DNA from: an uncultured Porphyromonas sp.
GTDB lineage: Bacteria > Bacteroidota > Bacteroidia > Bacteroidales > Porphyromonadaceae
Direction: 5' to 3'
DNA length: 34,883 bases
Assembly (NCBI RefSeq): GCF_947254915.1
Contig: NZ_CAMYEZ010000006.1
Coordinates: 1 to 34,883, forward strand
Shown here: piece by piece, positions 6,785 to 15,533 of the stretch
Layout of the letters: each line of letters begins with the position of its first letter
How positions within the stretch are numbered: the first letter of the stretch is position 1
Translations under genes and position numbers: made by a program
The notes under the pieces: generated by a model
What the model was told of the DNA's origin: nothing
What the model saw: the letters and a program-made list of their open reading frames with translations, nothing else
Database searches by the model: none

Positions 6785-8260
6785 ATGAAAACACGCGAAG
6801 AGTACATCGAGAGCCTTAGAGCCCTCCATCTCAACGTCTACTTCATGGGCAAGAAGATCGACAACCCTGTCGATCACCCCATGATTCGCCCCTCTCTCAA
6901 TTCGCTAGCGATGACCTATGAGCTGGCTCAGCAGGAGGAGTACAAAGACCTGATGACCGCTACCTCCAACATCACGGGCAAGACGGTCAATCGCTTCTGC
7001 CACATTCACCAGAGCGCTGAGGACCTGGTCAAGAAGGTCAAGATGCAGCGTCTCCTCGGTCAGAAGACCGCTAGCTGCTTCCAGCGTTGCGTAGGCATGG
7101 ATGCCTTCAACGCTATCTGGTCTACCACCTATGAGATGGATGAGGCGTGCGGTACCAACTACCACCAGCGCTTCAGAGACTATGTCCAGTACTGCCAGGA
7201 CAATGACCTCGTCGTGGACGGTGCTATGACCGATCCTAAGGGTGACCGCAGTCTCTCTCCCTCACAGCAGGAGGATCCCGATCTCTACGTACACATCAAC
7301 GAGATACGCCCTGACGGTATCGTCGTCACGGGTGCCAAGGCTCACCAGACCGGTTCGGTCAATTCGCACGAGCACCTGATCATGCCTACCTGCTCGATGC
7401 GTGAGGATGATGCAGACTACGCCGTTTCTTTTGCAATCCCTAGTGACGCTGAGGGCGTTACCATCATCTACGGTCGCCAGTCTTGCGATACACGCAAGAT
7501 GGAGGAGGGCGCAGACATTGACCTCGGTAACTCAACCTTCGGAGGTCATGAGACACTCTTCATCATGGATCACGTCTTCGTACCTATGGAGCGTGTCTTC
7601 ATGTGCCGTGAGTACCAGTTCTCCAACATGCTCGTCGAGCGCTTCGCTGGCTATCACCGTCAGTCTTATGGTGGCTGTAAGGTAGGTGTGGGCGATGTCC
7701 TCATCGGTGCGGCTGCCCTCGCTGCTGACTACAATGGCGTACCTAAGGCTTCGCACATCAAGGACAAGCTGATCGAGATGGTGCACCTCAATGAGACGCT
7801 CTACGCTTGTGGTATCGCTTGCTCGGCTGAGGGCAAGAAGACGAAGTCGGGCAACTATCTGATCGATATGCTCCTCGCAAACGTATGTAAGCAGAATGTA
7901 ACCCGCTATCCCTACGAGATAACTCGTCTCGCTGAGGACATAGCTGGCGGTCTAATGGTTACGATGCCTAGCCAAGCTGACCTGCAGCACGAGGAGGTCG
8001 GCCCGCTCGTACGTAAGTACCTCGCTGGCGCTAAGGGCACGGACACGGTGAATCGTATGCGCATCCTACGTCTGATCGAGAACCTCACACTCGGTACTGC
8101 TGCCGTAGGCTATCGCACGGAGAGCCTACACGGTGCTGGCTCGCCACAGGCTCAGCGCATCATGATCTCGCGTCAGTGTAATATGGAGGCAAAGAAGGAG
8201 CTGGCTCGTCAGATAGCTCATATCGACACCTCTCTGGATAAGAAGTCTCAAGGCAAGTAG
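6785..8260 (+). CDS. abfD: 4-hydroxybutyryl-CoA dehydratase / vinylacetyl-CoA delta-isomerase
   Basis: A 491-residue enzyme of the HpaB/4-hydroxybutyryl-CoA dehydratase family. It uses FAD and a [4Fe-4S] cluster to convert 4-hydroxybutyryl-CoA to crotonyl-CoA by a ketyl-radical mechanism, and is oxygen-sensitive. The cluster ligands known from the Clostridium aminobutyricum enzyme (C99, C103, H292, C299; about 490 residues) align with C98 and C102 in CFQRC and with H291 and C298 in HRQSYGGC here. The ATG at 6785 was chosen over the longer in-frame start at 6731 because it gives MKTREEYIESLR and the family length. It is the first gene of the operon and lies behind the cobalamin riboswitch. Confidence 0.96.
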   Translation: MKTREEYIESLRALHLNVYFMGKKIDNPVDHPMIRPSLNSLAMTYELAQQEEYKDLMTATSNITGKTVNRFCHIHQSAEDLVKKVKMQRLLGQKTASCFQRCVGMDAFNAIWSTTYEMDEACGTNYHQRFRDYVQYCQDNDLVVDGAMTDPKGDRSLSPSQQEDPDLYVHINEIRPDGIVVTGAKAHQTGSVNSHEHLIMPTCSMREDDADYAVSFAIPSDAEGVTIIYGRQSCDTRKMEEGADIDLGNSTFGGHETLFIMDHVFVPMERVFMCREYQFSNMLVERFAGYHRQSYGGCKVGVGDVLIGAAALAADYNGVPKASHIKDKLIEMVHLNETLYACGIACSAEGKKTKSGNYLIDMLLANVCKQNVTRYPYEITRLAEDIAGGLMVTMPSQADLQHEEVGPLVRKYLAGAKGTDTVNRMRILRLIENLTLGTAAVGYRTESLHGAGSPQAQRIMISRQCNMEAKKELARQIAHIDTSLDKKSQGK

Positions 8261-8272
8261 TCCTAGCCGATT

Positions 8273-8566
8273 ATGACAGATCTATCCTCTAGGGTAGACG
8301 AGATCACTACCATCATCAGTAGCTATGTACGTCCCCAGCTCCAGGCTCACGGGGGCGACATAGCTCTGCTGAGGGTGGCTGGCGAGCAAGTCTTCGTCAA
8401 GGTCTCGGGGAGTTGTCAGGCCTGCCCCTCGCTGAGTAGTACGATCCAAGAGGTCGTGCAGGAGACTCTGCGCAGCGAACTCGCTCTCCCCACCCTAACG
8501 GTAACTGTAGACGACAGCGTCAGCGACGAGCTCATCGCTGAGGCGCTCCGGATCATACGAAAATAA
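8273..8566 (+). CDS. NifU-like Fe-S scaffold protein (C-terminal NifU domain only)
   Basis: A 97-residue single-domain protein. It shows the NifU C-terminal domain pattern: VRPQLQAHGGDIALLRV, then GSCQACPS with the CxxC pair C48/C51 that binds a labile Fe-S cluster, then STIQEVVQETL. The family carries or assembles [4Fe-4S] clusters. It begins 12 bases after abfD and sits inside the pathway operon, so supplying or repairing the AbfD cluster is a reasonable inference. It lacks the N-terminal IscU domain and central ferredoxin domain of full NifU. Confidence 0.93.
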   Translation: MTDLSSRVDEITTIISSYVRPQLQAHGGDIALLRVAGEQVFVKVSGSCQACPSLSSTIQEVVQETLRSELALPTLTVTVDDSVSDELIAEALRIIRK

Positions 8567-8692
8567 GGGCGCTTAGCTTTTAGCTCTTTGCTTTTGGCTA
8601 GAGTCACTAGAACTACTAGAGCCACTAGAACCACTAGCCAACAGCTAAAAGCCAACAGCCAACAGCCAATTTCTAACCTCTATTCTCTCTAT
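8567..8692. repeat. Short-unit tandem repeat inside the operon (CACTAGAAC- and GCCAACA-type)
   Basis: The spacer between the nifU-like gene and abfT contains repeated ACTAGA(G/A)-type units (AGTCACTAGAACTACTAGAG..., about 8600-8638) followed by GCCAACA/CAGCTAAAA units (about 8639-8670). It is open in the abfT frame, which would add 35 Arg/Thr/Gln-rich residues to abfT if the wrong start were used. The same CTAGTG/CACTAG tract occurs beside dispersed repeat copies D and E. Confidence 0.75.
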
Positions 8693-9979
8693 ATGTCTAT
8701 CCCATTTAGCAGTATTACTTCCGACGAAGCTGTCTCTCACATACAGGACGGTGACTTCGTCGTCCTATCTCATGCGGCTGCTGTACCGCAAGCCTGCGTC
8801 GCTGCCTTAGCGCGAAACTATGAGCGCTTCCACAACGTACGCATCTTCCACATGGTCACTCTCGGCGAAAGCCCCTACACAGCACCAGAGATGGAGGGAC
8901 ACTTCAGACTCGTGACCAACTTCGTCGGAGCCAACACGCGCCCAGCCGTCGATGAGCAGCGCGCTGACTTCGTCCCTTCCTACTTCTACGAGGTTCCCTC
9001 GATGATGCAGCCAGGAGGAGCCTTTCATCCAGATGTTGCCATCGTGCAGCTATCCTATCCCAACGAGGAGGGCTACTGTAGCTTCGGCACCTCCTGCGAC
9101 TACACCAAGCCCGCTGCAGAGCAAGCGCGAGTCGTCATCGGAGAGCTCAATAAGCAGATGCCATTCGTCGGTGGAGACAACCTCATACATATCTCGCAGC
9201 TCACGCATATCGTTGAGGCTGACTACCCACTCTACGCACTTGACCTGCCACGCATCGGAGAGGTCGAGGAGGCTATCGGACGCAACTGCGCAGAGCTCAT
9301 ACAGGATGGCGACACGCTCCAGCTAGGTATCGGAGCAATACCTGATGCCGTCCTGCTCTTCCTCAAGGACAAGAAGGACCTCGGTATCCACTCCGAGATG
9401 GTCTCCGACGGTGTCGTCAAGCTTATCAAGGCTAACACCATAACGGGCCGGCGCAAGACGCTACATCCCAACAAAGTGGTCGCTACCTTCCTCATGGGTA
9501 CGCAAGAGCTCTACGACTTTGCGCACAATAACCCAACCATCGAGATGCGCCCCGTCAACTATGTCAACGATCCGCGCATCATTGCTCAAAACGATCAGCT
9601 CGTGAGCATCAATAGCTGTATCGAGGTAGACCTCATGGGACAGGTCGTCTCGGAGGCGATGGGCTTGCGACAGTTCAGCGGTCCTGGCGGACAGGTAGAC
9701 TTCGTGCGTGGTGCCGCCTGGTCTAAGGGCGGACGCAGCATCATCGCTATCCCCTCCACAGCTCGCCGAGGTACCGCCTCCCGCATCGTACCCCTACTCA
9801 CAGAGGGCGCAGCCATCACCACCTCTCGCAATGACGTAGACTATATCGTCACCGAGTATGGCGTAGCGCACCTCAAGGGCAAGTCGCTCCGTGAGCGAGC
9901 CTTAGCACTGACTGCTATCGCTCATCCCAATTTCCGCCCCGAGCTAGAGGCGGAGTGCAAGAGAAGATTCAAACTATAA
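8693..9979 (+). CDS. abfT: 4-hydroxybutyrate CoA-transferase (acetyl-CoA/butyryl-CoA dependent)
   Basis: A 428-residue class I CoA-transferase of the 4-hydroxybutyrate/butyryl-CoA:acetate transferase group. It moves CoA from a donor such as acetyl-CoA or butyryl-CoA to 4-hydroxybutyrate. Visible are the QLGIGAIPDAVL segment (about 210-221), the catalytic-glutamate motif HSEMVSDGV with E235 (family E238), and the C-terminal VTEYGVAHLKGKS. The start at 8693 (MSIPFSS) gives family length; the upstream extension is repeat sequence. It is third in the operon and supplies the AbfD substrate. P. gingivalis-type names such as cat2 would apply equally. Confidence 0.94.
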   Translation: MSIPFSSITSDEAVSHIQDGDFVVLSHAAAVPQACVAALARNYERFHNVRIFHMVTLGESPYTAPEMEGHFRLVTNFVGANTRPAVDEQRADFVPSYFYEVPSMMQPGGAFHPDVAIVQLSYPNEEGYCSFGTSCDYTKPAAEQARVVIGELNKQMPFVGGDNLIHISQLTHIVEADYPLYALDLPRIGEVEEAIGRNCAELIQDGDTLQLGIGAIPDAVLLFLKDKKDLGIHSEMVSDGVVKLIKANTITGRRKTLHPNKVVATFLMGTQELYDFAHNNPTIEMRPVNYVNDPRIIAQNDQLVSINSCIEVDLMGQVVSEAMGLRQFSGPGGQVDFVRGAAWSKGGRSIIAIPSTARRGTASRIVPLLTEGAAITTSRNDVDYIVTEYGVAHLKGKSLRERALALTAIAHPNFRPELEAECKRRFKL

Positions 9980-9994
9980 CAATACATTCTTACT

Positions 9995-11110
9995 ATGCAA
10001 CTATTCAAGCTCAAGACGGTCATCGACCAGTTCGAGACCTTTGCAGACTTTGCCAAAGCCTTTGCACTCGGGGAGCGGGACCTAGTCATCACCAATGACT
10101 TCCTCTACGAGCCCTTTATGAAAGCTTCTCAGCTACCCTGCCACTTCGTCATGCAGGAGCACTACGGCACAGGAGAGCCCTCAGAGGAGATGATGAATCA
10201 GATCCTCCACGACCTACAGGGGACGGACTTCGATCGTGTCATAGCCGTAGGCGGTGGTACGGTCATCGACATCTCCAAGCTCTTCGTGCTACGTGGCTTG
10301 ACAGACGTGATGGACGCCTTCGACAAGAAGATCCCGCTCGTCAAGGAGAAGCAACTCATCATTATCCCCACAACCTGCGGTACAGGTAGCGAGGTGACCA
10401 ATATATCGATCGCTGAGATCAAGAGCCGCCAAACGAAGATGGGACTCGCCGATGATGCCATCGTCGCTGACAATGCTGTCATCATACCTGAGCTACTCAA
10501 GGGGCTACCCTTCAAGTTTTACGCATGCAGCGCCATCGATGCGCTCATACATGCTGTCGAGTCCTTCCTCTCGCCCAAGTGCAACCCCTACACCGCTATC
10601 TTTAGCGAGGCTGCTTGGCAGATCATCATCCCAGTCTTCCAGAAGATACGAGACAAAGGTCCCGACTACCGATTCGACTGTATGGGCGAGATGATTATGG
10701 CGAGCAACTTTGCGGGCATCGCCTTCGGCAATGCCGGCGTTGGTGCCGTCCACGCGCTCTCTTATCCGCTCGGAGGTACCTATCACGTACCCCACGGAGA
10801 GGCAAACTATCAGTTCTTCACCGAGGTCTTTAAGGCTTACGAGCGCAAAGCTCCAGCTGGTCAGATGCAGCTCCTCAAGGAGAAGCTCGCCAAGCTGATG
10901 GGTTGCACACCCGCCACGCTCTTTGACGAGATCGATGCACTACTCTCAGCCTTGATTGCCAAGAACCCACTTCACACCTACGGCATGAAGGAGGAGGAGA
11001 TCGAAGGCTTTGCCGACGCAGTCATCGCTACACAGCAACGCCTCCTAGCAAACAACTACACCCCCCTCACACGGGACGAGATCAGAGACATCTACAAGGC
11101 TCTCTACTAA
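9995..11110 (+). CDS. 4hbD: 4-hydroxybutyrate dehydrogenase (iron-containing alcohol dehydrogenase family)
   Basis: A 371-residue group III alcohol dehydrogenase reducing succinate semialdehyde to 4-hydroxybutyrate with NAD(P)H. The nucleotide-binding GGGTVID (86-92) and the TTCGTGSEVT motif (126-135) are present. The metal-binding set is D182 and H186 in IDALIHAVES, H253 in AVHALSYPLGG, and H267 in HVPHGEAN. It lies 15 bases after abfT and about 40 bases before sucD. The family includes other alcohol dehydrogenases, but neighbours on both sides fix the substrate with good confidence. Confidence 0.94.
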   Translation: MQLFKLKTVIDQFETFADFAKAFALGERDLVITNDFLYEPFMKASQLPCHFVMQEHYGTGEPSEEMMNQILHDLQGTDFDRVIAVGGGTVIDISKLFVLRGLTDVMDAFDKKIPLVKEKQLIIIPTTCGTGSEVTNISIAEIKSRQTKMGLADDAIVADNAVIIPELLKGLPFKFYACSAIDALIHAVESFLSPKCNPYTAIFSEAAWQIIIPVFQKIRDKGPDYRFDCMGEMIMASNFAGIAFGNAGVGAVHALSYPLGGTYHVPHGEANYQFFTEVFKAYERKAPAGQMQLLKEKLAKLMGCTPATLFDEIDALLSALIAKNPLHTYGMKEEEIEGFADAVIATQQRLLANNYTPLTRDEIRDIYKALY

Positions 11111-11151
11111 ACAACGCTATCACACAATTCAATTTATAAACAACCATATCT

Positions 11152-12510
11152 ATGGATATTAAAGAAATGGTCTCTCTAGCACGAGAGGCACAGAAGGATT
11201 ACCAAGCACGCTTTGACCAGGACGCTGTAGACCAGGTGGTCAAGGCTCTCTGTCGTGTCGTCTATGACAATGCTGAGATGCTCGCTCGTGAAGCTATCGA
11301 CGAGACCGAGATGGGCGTCTACGAAGACAAAGTGGCTAAGTGCCGCAACAAGTCAAAAGGCGTATGGAGCAACCTCCAGGGCAAGAAGAGTATGGGCGTA
11401 CTAGACATCGACGAGAAGACCGGTCTCATCAAGATCGCTAAGCCCGTAGGTGTCGTCGCTGCTATCACCCCGACGACCAATCCGATCGTCACACCGATGG
11501 CAAATATCGCCTTCGCGCTCAAGACTCGCAATGCGATCATCGTATCTCCACACCCACGCTCTAAGAACTGCTCCGCACATACCATCCAGCTCATACTGGA
11601 GCGCCTCAAGGAGTTCAACGTACCTGAGAACCTCATCCAGTGCGTCACCGAGCCCTCTATCCAAGCCACGCAAGACCTCATGTCTGCCGTCGACGTCGTA
11701 GTCGCTACGGGTGGTATGGGCATGGTACACTCAGCTTACTCTTCAGGCAAGCCCTCTTTTGGTGTCGGTGCTGGCAACGTACAGGTCATCCTCGACGAGC
11801 ATATCGACTACAACGAGGCTGCCGAGACCATCATCCGCGGACGTATCTTCGACAACGGCATCATCTGCTCTGGCGAGCAGTGCTTCATCTATCCTGAGCA
11901 GCATAAGGAGGAGATCTTCCAGGCCTTCAAGGATCACGGAGCTTACTTCGTACCTGCTGAGGAGCATGACAAGATGGTCAATACCCTCTTCGTCAACGGC
12001 ACCATCAGTCGCGACGTCGTCGGTAAGAGCGTACAGCACATCGCTCAGCTCGCTGGCATCTCCGTACCCGAGGGTACCCGTATGCTCATCGTGCCTGCCA
12101 AGGGTGTCGGTACTGCCGATCCTATCTGCAAGGAGAAGATGTGCCCCGTGATGACCTGTCTGCCTTACAAGCACTTTGACGAGGCTATCGAACTGGCTAA
12201 TACCAACCTCAAGATGGAGGGTAGTGGTCACACGGCTGGCATCCACTCAAACAATCAGGGTAACATCATCAAGGCTGGCGACGAGATCACCATCTCACGT
12301 CTCATCGTCAACGCACCCTGCTCGATCACCGCTGGTGGATCTATCCAAAATGGTCTCTCCGTGACCACAACCCTAGGTTGCGGTAGCTGGGGTAACAACT
12401 CTATCTCAGAGAACCTCACCTACAAGCATCTACTCAACATCTCCCGCATCGCTCGTATGTCGCCACACGTCCACGTACCGACAGACGAGGAGATCTGGGC
12501 GATGAACTAG
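11152..12510 (+). CDS. sucD: CoA-acylating succinate-semialdehyde dehydrogenase
   Basis: A 452-residue aldehyde dehydrogenase-superfamily enzyme reducing succinyl-CoA to succinate semialdehyde with NAD(P)H. It has KPVGVVAAITPTTNPIVTPM (96-115), the dinucleotide-binding ATGGMGMVHSAYSSGKP segment, and the catalytic cysteine C239 in NGIICSGEQ. Length and motifs match the Porphyromonas/Clostridium kluyveri SucD group rather than the adhE type. It is the last operon gene although it catalyses the first step; gene order is the reverse of the pathway. A strong terminator follows at 12564-12602. Confidence 0.96.
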   Translation: MDIKEMVSLAREAQKDYQARFDQDAVDQVVKALCRVVYDNAEMLAREAIDETEMGVYEDKVAKCRNKSKGVWSNLQGKKSMGVLDIDEKTGLIKIAKPVGVVAAITPTTNPIVTPMANIAFALKTRNAIIVSPHPRSKNCSAHTIQLILERLKEFNVPENLIQCVTEPSIQATQDLMSAVDVVVATGGMGMVHSAYSSGKPSFGVGAGNVQVILDEHIDYNEAAETIIRGRIFDNGIICSGEQCFIYPEQHKEEIFQAFKDHGAYFVPAEEHDKMVNTLFVNGTISRDVVGKSVQHIAQLAGISVPEGTRMLIVPAKGVGTADPICKEKMCPVMTCLPYKHFDEAIELANTNLKMEGSGHTAGIHSNNQGNIIKAGDEITISRLIVNAPCSITAGGSIQNGLSVTTTLGCGSWGNNSISENLTYKHLLNISRIARMSPHVHVPTDEEIWAMN

Positions 12511-12563
12511 ATCCGCACATCCATAGGCTATCTGCGCTCACCTAGCTCTAGAGCGCACACAGA

Positions 12564-12602
12564 AAAGACTCCCGACGAGGCGATGCCTCATCGGGAGTCT
12601 TT
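12564..12602. terminator. Strong bidirectional terminator after sucD
   Basis: Arms AAAGACTCCCGACGAGGC and GCCTCATCGGGAGTCTTT pair over 18 positions with one wobble and a 3-nt loop, flanked by A and T runs. It separates the convergent sucD and T9SS protein genes and can serve both. Confidence 0.9.
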
Positions 12603-12635
12603 CTGTATAGGGAGTACCCGCTCAGCGAGTACTGC

Positions 12636-13835
12636 TTAGCGTACCACCTTGAAGGTCTGGCTACCAGCCTTGATTAGGTAGGAGCCAGCGGGGAGTGTAG
12701 CTGTACTGATGGTAGCCACGCTTGCTACGGGCTCTACGACCTGTAGGCATTGTCCCTGTAAGTCATAGAGAGCTACGGCGGTCGTCGCATTGGTAATCGT
12801 CCAGCTCATATCGTCACAGAGCAGATGACTCTGAGAGGGTGTAGCTAGGGGCTCTAGTCCGAGAGGCTTATTGGACTCATAGACGAATGTTCCGCCATTG
12901 GTCACATCGGTTGCCACGGCTTCCTTGGAGCCATTGTACAGTAGCGGATAGGTGAGAGCCTCTAGGTTGTAGTTCTTAAATCCATAGATGAAAAGACGTG
13001 CCAACGTGGGGAGAGGATAGTAAGTCTTAGCGGCCGGTTGTCCCGTCGTAAATGTAAACTGATAGATAAACCCGCCACCGCCCAAGGATGCTAGATTGCC
13101 CTTGTCGTCATATTCAAAAATCGTCTCAACGAGCTCATTCCCCGCCTTGAGATAGGAGAGCCCTAGCATGTACCTTCCATCTGCGTCAAAGGTTATCTCC
13201 TCAGACTCAAAGGGGCTTCCGTCAGCATTCACGGCTGTGCGCTTGTAGAGCTGCCCCCTCTTGTTGTATTCAAGCGTAGTGGTAAAGCCTTCGCCCCACT
13301 CAAAGACATTAGGGTCCAGAAAGTGGATTGTAGCTTTGCTCGGTAGTCCCTCGGCACTATATTCTATATTGAGCTTGTAGTCCTCCACGAGAGTAGTATC
13401 CTCAGGGGTGGTGTTGAGGTTATTCCAGCGCACGAAGCGGGTCATCTGCCCCTGGTCGTTGTAGGTATAGCAGTAGCGCCTGGCGATGACTAGGTCGTCA
13501 AAGCCTTGACGCTCTCCATACTCCACCTGCTGGATGCACTGATGCTTGTCGTTGTAGAGATAATCTAGGTATAGCCCTGAGTTACGTTGTCCCGTTATCG
13601 TATCCGTCTCGAAGTAGCTACAGCGAGTGATGTCGTTGTGGGCATTGTATTCAAATTCAATATCCTGATTCCCAAAGACGCCGATCATCTTAGAAAGACG
13701 ATAGGTGGCTTGGTCAGGCACGTGGTAGAAGTCGCTGAGATTCTTCAGATTGTTTTCCAGCATCTGAGCGGATAAAAGTATGGTGCTGCCTAATAGTAGA
13801 AAGAGGAGGCTGAGAGTCCTGTGTAATGCTTTCAT
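12636..13835 (-). CDS. Secreted T9SS cargo protein with YD-repeat-like region
   Basis: A 399-residue protein with signal peptide (1-22, cleavage near LLSAQ). The middle has repeated 'Y-x-Y-N-D-x-G-x-x' segments (for example FEYNAHNDI, YTYNDQGQM, LEYNKRGQL, FEYDDKGNL) spaced by 35-60 residues. These resemble YD/RHS-like beta-hairpin repeats that form shells. The last ~75 residues (VALYDLQGQCLQVV ... LPAGSYLIKAGSQTFKVVR) match type A T9SS C-terminal sorting domains, which are cleaved by PorU and replaced by A-LPS anchoring at the surface. It is last in the HmuY-like cluster. Function unknown. Confidence 0.85.
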   Translation of the reverse strand: MKALHRTLSLLFLLLGSTILLSAQMLENNLKNLSDFYHVPDQATYRLSKMIGVFGNQDIEFEYNAHNDITRCSYFETDTITGQRNSGLYLDYLYNDKHQCIQQVEYGERQGFDDLVIARRYCYTYNDQGQMTRFVRWNNLNTTPEDTTLVEDYKLNIEYSAEGLPSKATIHFLDPNVFEWGEGFTTTLEYNKRGQLYKRTAVNADGSPFESEEITFDADGRYMLGLSYLKAGNELVETIFEYDDKGNLASLGGGGFIYQFTFTTGQPAAKTYYPLPTLARLFIYGFKNYNLEALTYPLLYNGSKEAVATDVTNGGTFVYESNKPLGLEPLATPSQSHLLCDDMSWTITNATTAVALYDLQGQCLQVVEPVASVATISTATLPAGSYLIKAGSQTFKVVR

Positions 13836-13862
13836 ATTGAGAAGTGATGTTGTAGTCTTTAT

Positions 13863-15485
13863 TTAAAGAGATAGTTTGAGTGTCGTCTCACCGATTGTAA
13901 GGAGGTAGAGACCAGAGGGAGTATACGTAAGGTCTATTTGCTCCGTGCTAGCTCCCGTAGCCACGGTAGTGAAGATAGTCTCGCCGAGCAGGGTGCACAG
14001 TGTAATAGGAGTGCCAGCAGATGTTCCAGTGATGGTCAGGTGATCTGAAGAAACCTCTACGGTGTAGCAAGTCTCTCCTACTGGGCTACTGACTGCATTA
14101 CTATTACCCACGCTAGCGAAGGTCGCCTCAACACGGACGTTGTAACCATCTATGAAGAAGTATCGGTCCTCTAGGATGTCCTCACCGTTAGCTCTAAGGT
14201 ACTTAAGCTCATAGCCCTCATCGGGAGTGCAGGTGAGCTGTACTTTGGTGCCGTCTGGCACAGCATTGGGGTCGGAGCAGTCGGCCTCTACCTTGCCCTT
14301 ACCCAACTTAACGATCGTCACCTTGTAGGTGTCCACTGGGATAAGCTTGTAGGAGGCACTGATCTCTACATCACTCGCTACGGAGATATACTTCTCAGCC
14401 GTAATGTCTTTGTATCCAGCCATTAGATGCTCTAACTCATAGCCCTTCTCGGGGGTGCAGATGAAGTGAAGGATAGCCCCCTCGGGGACCTTTGTGAGGT
14501 CATACTCTTGCTCCTTTACTGCAAGGGTACCGTGCTCAGGCTTCTGAAGCGATACACGATAGCTCTTGACAGGGCTAAAGGTTGGCGTGACGGTGACATC
14601 AGCCTTGACGATGAGTGTGCGGGTGTTTGTAATGTCCTCTGTACCTGCCATAAGCTTGGTCAGGGCATACCCATCCTCAGGCTCTGCGGTAAAGGTCACA
14701 GCACTACCCGCCAGGAGGTGCGTCAGGTCTACACCCTCGGGAGCTACGATGCGACCATGCTCGGCCTGAGCTATGGTTACCTTGTGATAGCTCTGCTGAG
14801 GAGCGATGATTACTTTGCCCGCATACTCCTCCTTGCCATCGAGGGTGATGGACATTACCTCGTTGAGCTCTGCCACCTTAGCACCGCTGGGAGAGGTGAT
14901 AGCACATCCCTCGAGGGTTAGCTCCTTGAAGTAGCCGATGGAGACCGCGCCCTGGTCATTGATCGTTGAGGCGGTGACATAAGCTTTGTCTATCAAAAGG
15001 TGAGAAGAGACGAAGTCTCCCACGAGTCCGCCATTGAGCCCGATGGCTGTAACGGATACCCCATCGGCGATGGTCAGGCTAGCCCCAGATCGACAAGCAT
15101 AGGCATAAGCCTGCTCAGAGGTAATGCTGAGAGAGCCTGGACCTGTAATGCGGACAGACGAACGCATCGTGATGGCGTCATCAGAGCCTGTGCATACGAG
15201 CTGGTTGGTGCCCTCGACCTGTATAGTTATTTCGTCAGGCATCCAGCCTGTGAGTATCCTAGAGACAGTGTTGATCTGGACATCTCGCAGTGTGAGCGTC
15301 CTAGTTGCAGCCGTCCAGGATACGGAGCCCTTCTGGTCTGCCGGAAGTAGTTGCGCCTGGTCTGTAGCGGGGTCAAAGGGTCTCTCCATAAAAGTCATCT
15401 CCTGCGCACCCACTGGGAGGGTGAATAGCCACAAAGATATGGCTACGCCAAAGAGCTTTAGGAGCCGTAGTAATTGTTGATTCAT
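13863..15485 (-). CDS. Secreted T9SS cargo with three InlB-type B-repeat domains
   Basis: A 540-residue surface protein. Residues 1-27 are a signal peptide. Residues about 50-230 have short hydrophobic strand repeats (TITGPGSLSIT-like) suggesting a beta-helix or DUF4353-like domain. Three tandem ~73-residue modules follow (234-304, 309-381, 386-457), each with a K/RVTI-x-HG/KG-x4 start, a 'T/C-x-P-E/D-x-GYxL' core and a DIT/DIL segment, as in divergent InlB B-repeats. The C terminus (468-540, ending LYLLTIGETTLKLSL) is a T9SS sorting domain. It starts 48 bases after the HmuY-like gene and is likely cotranscribed. An adhesion role is likely but not shown. Confidence 0.85.
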   Translation of the reverse strand: MNQQLLRLLKLFGVAISLWLFTLPVGAQEMTFMERPFDPATDQAQLLPADQKGSVSWTAATRTLTLRDVQINTVSRILTGWMPDEITIQVEGTNQLVCTGSDDAITMRSSVRITGPGSLSITSEQAYAYACRSGASLTIADGVSVTAIGLNGGLVGDFVSSHLLIDKAYVTASTINDQGAVSIGYFKELTLEGCAITSPSGAKVAELNEVMSITLDGKEEYAGKVIIAPQQSYHKVTIAQAEHGRIVAPEGVDLTHLLAGSAVTFTAEPEDGYALTKLMAGTEDITNTRTLIVKADVTVTPTFSPVKSYRVSLQKPEHGTLAVKEQEYDLTKVPEGAILHFICTPEKGYELEHLMAGYKDITAEKYISVASDVEISASYKLIPVDTYKVTIVKLGKGKVEADCSDPNAVPDGTKVQLTCTPDEGYELKYLRANGEDILEDRYFFIDGYNVRVEATFASVGNSNAVSSPVGETCYTVEVSSDHLTITGTSAGTPITLCTLLGETIFTTVATGASTEQIDLTYTPSGLYLLTIGETTLKLSL

Positions 15486-15533
15486 TGATTGATTGCGTTT
15501 TGATGTTTGTATAGCATGTGTGTCGTCAGCTCG

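Noticed and set aside
8588..8692. Upstream start giving abfT 35 extra residues
   Set aside because: The extension is low-complexity tandem repeat; the ATG at 8693 gives family length and a normal N terminus.
11319..12246. Several 100-167-codon frames antisense or out of frame within sucD
   Set aside because: Shadow frames of a high-confidence gene caused by its codon bias; no domains.
14466..14921. Plus-strand 151-codon frame inside the InlB-repeat gene
   Set aside because: Shadow of the minus-strand gene, which has a signal peptide, repeats and a sorting domain.
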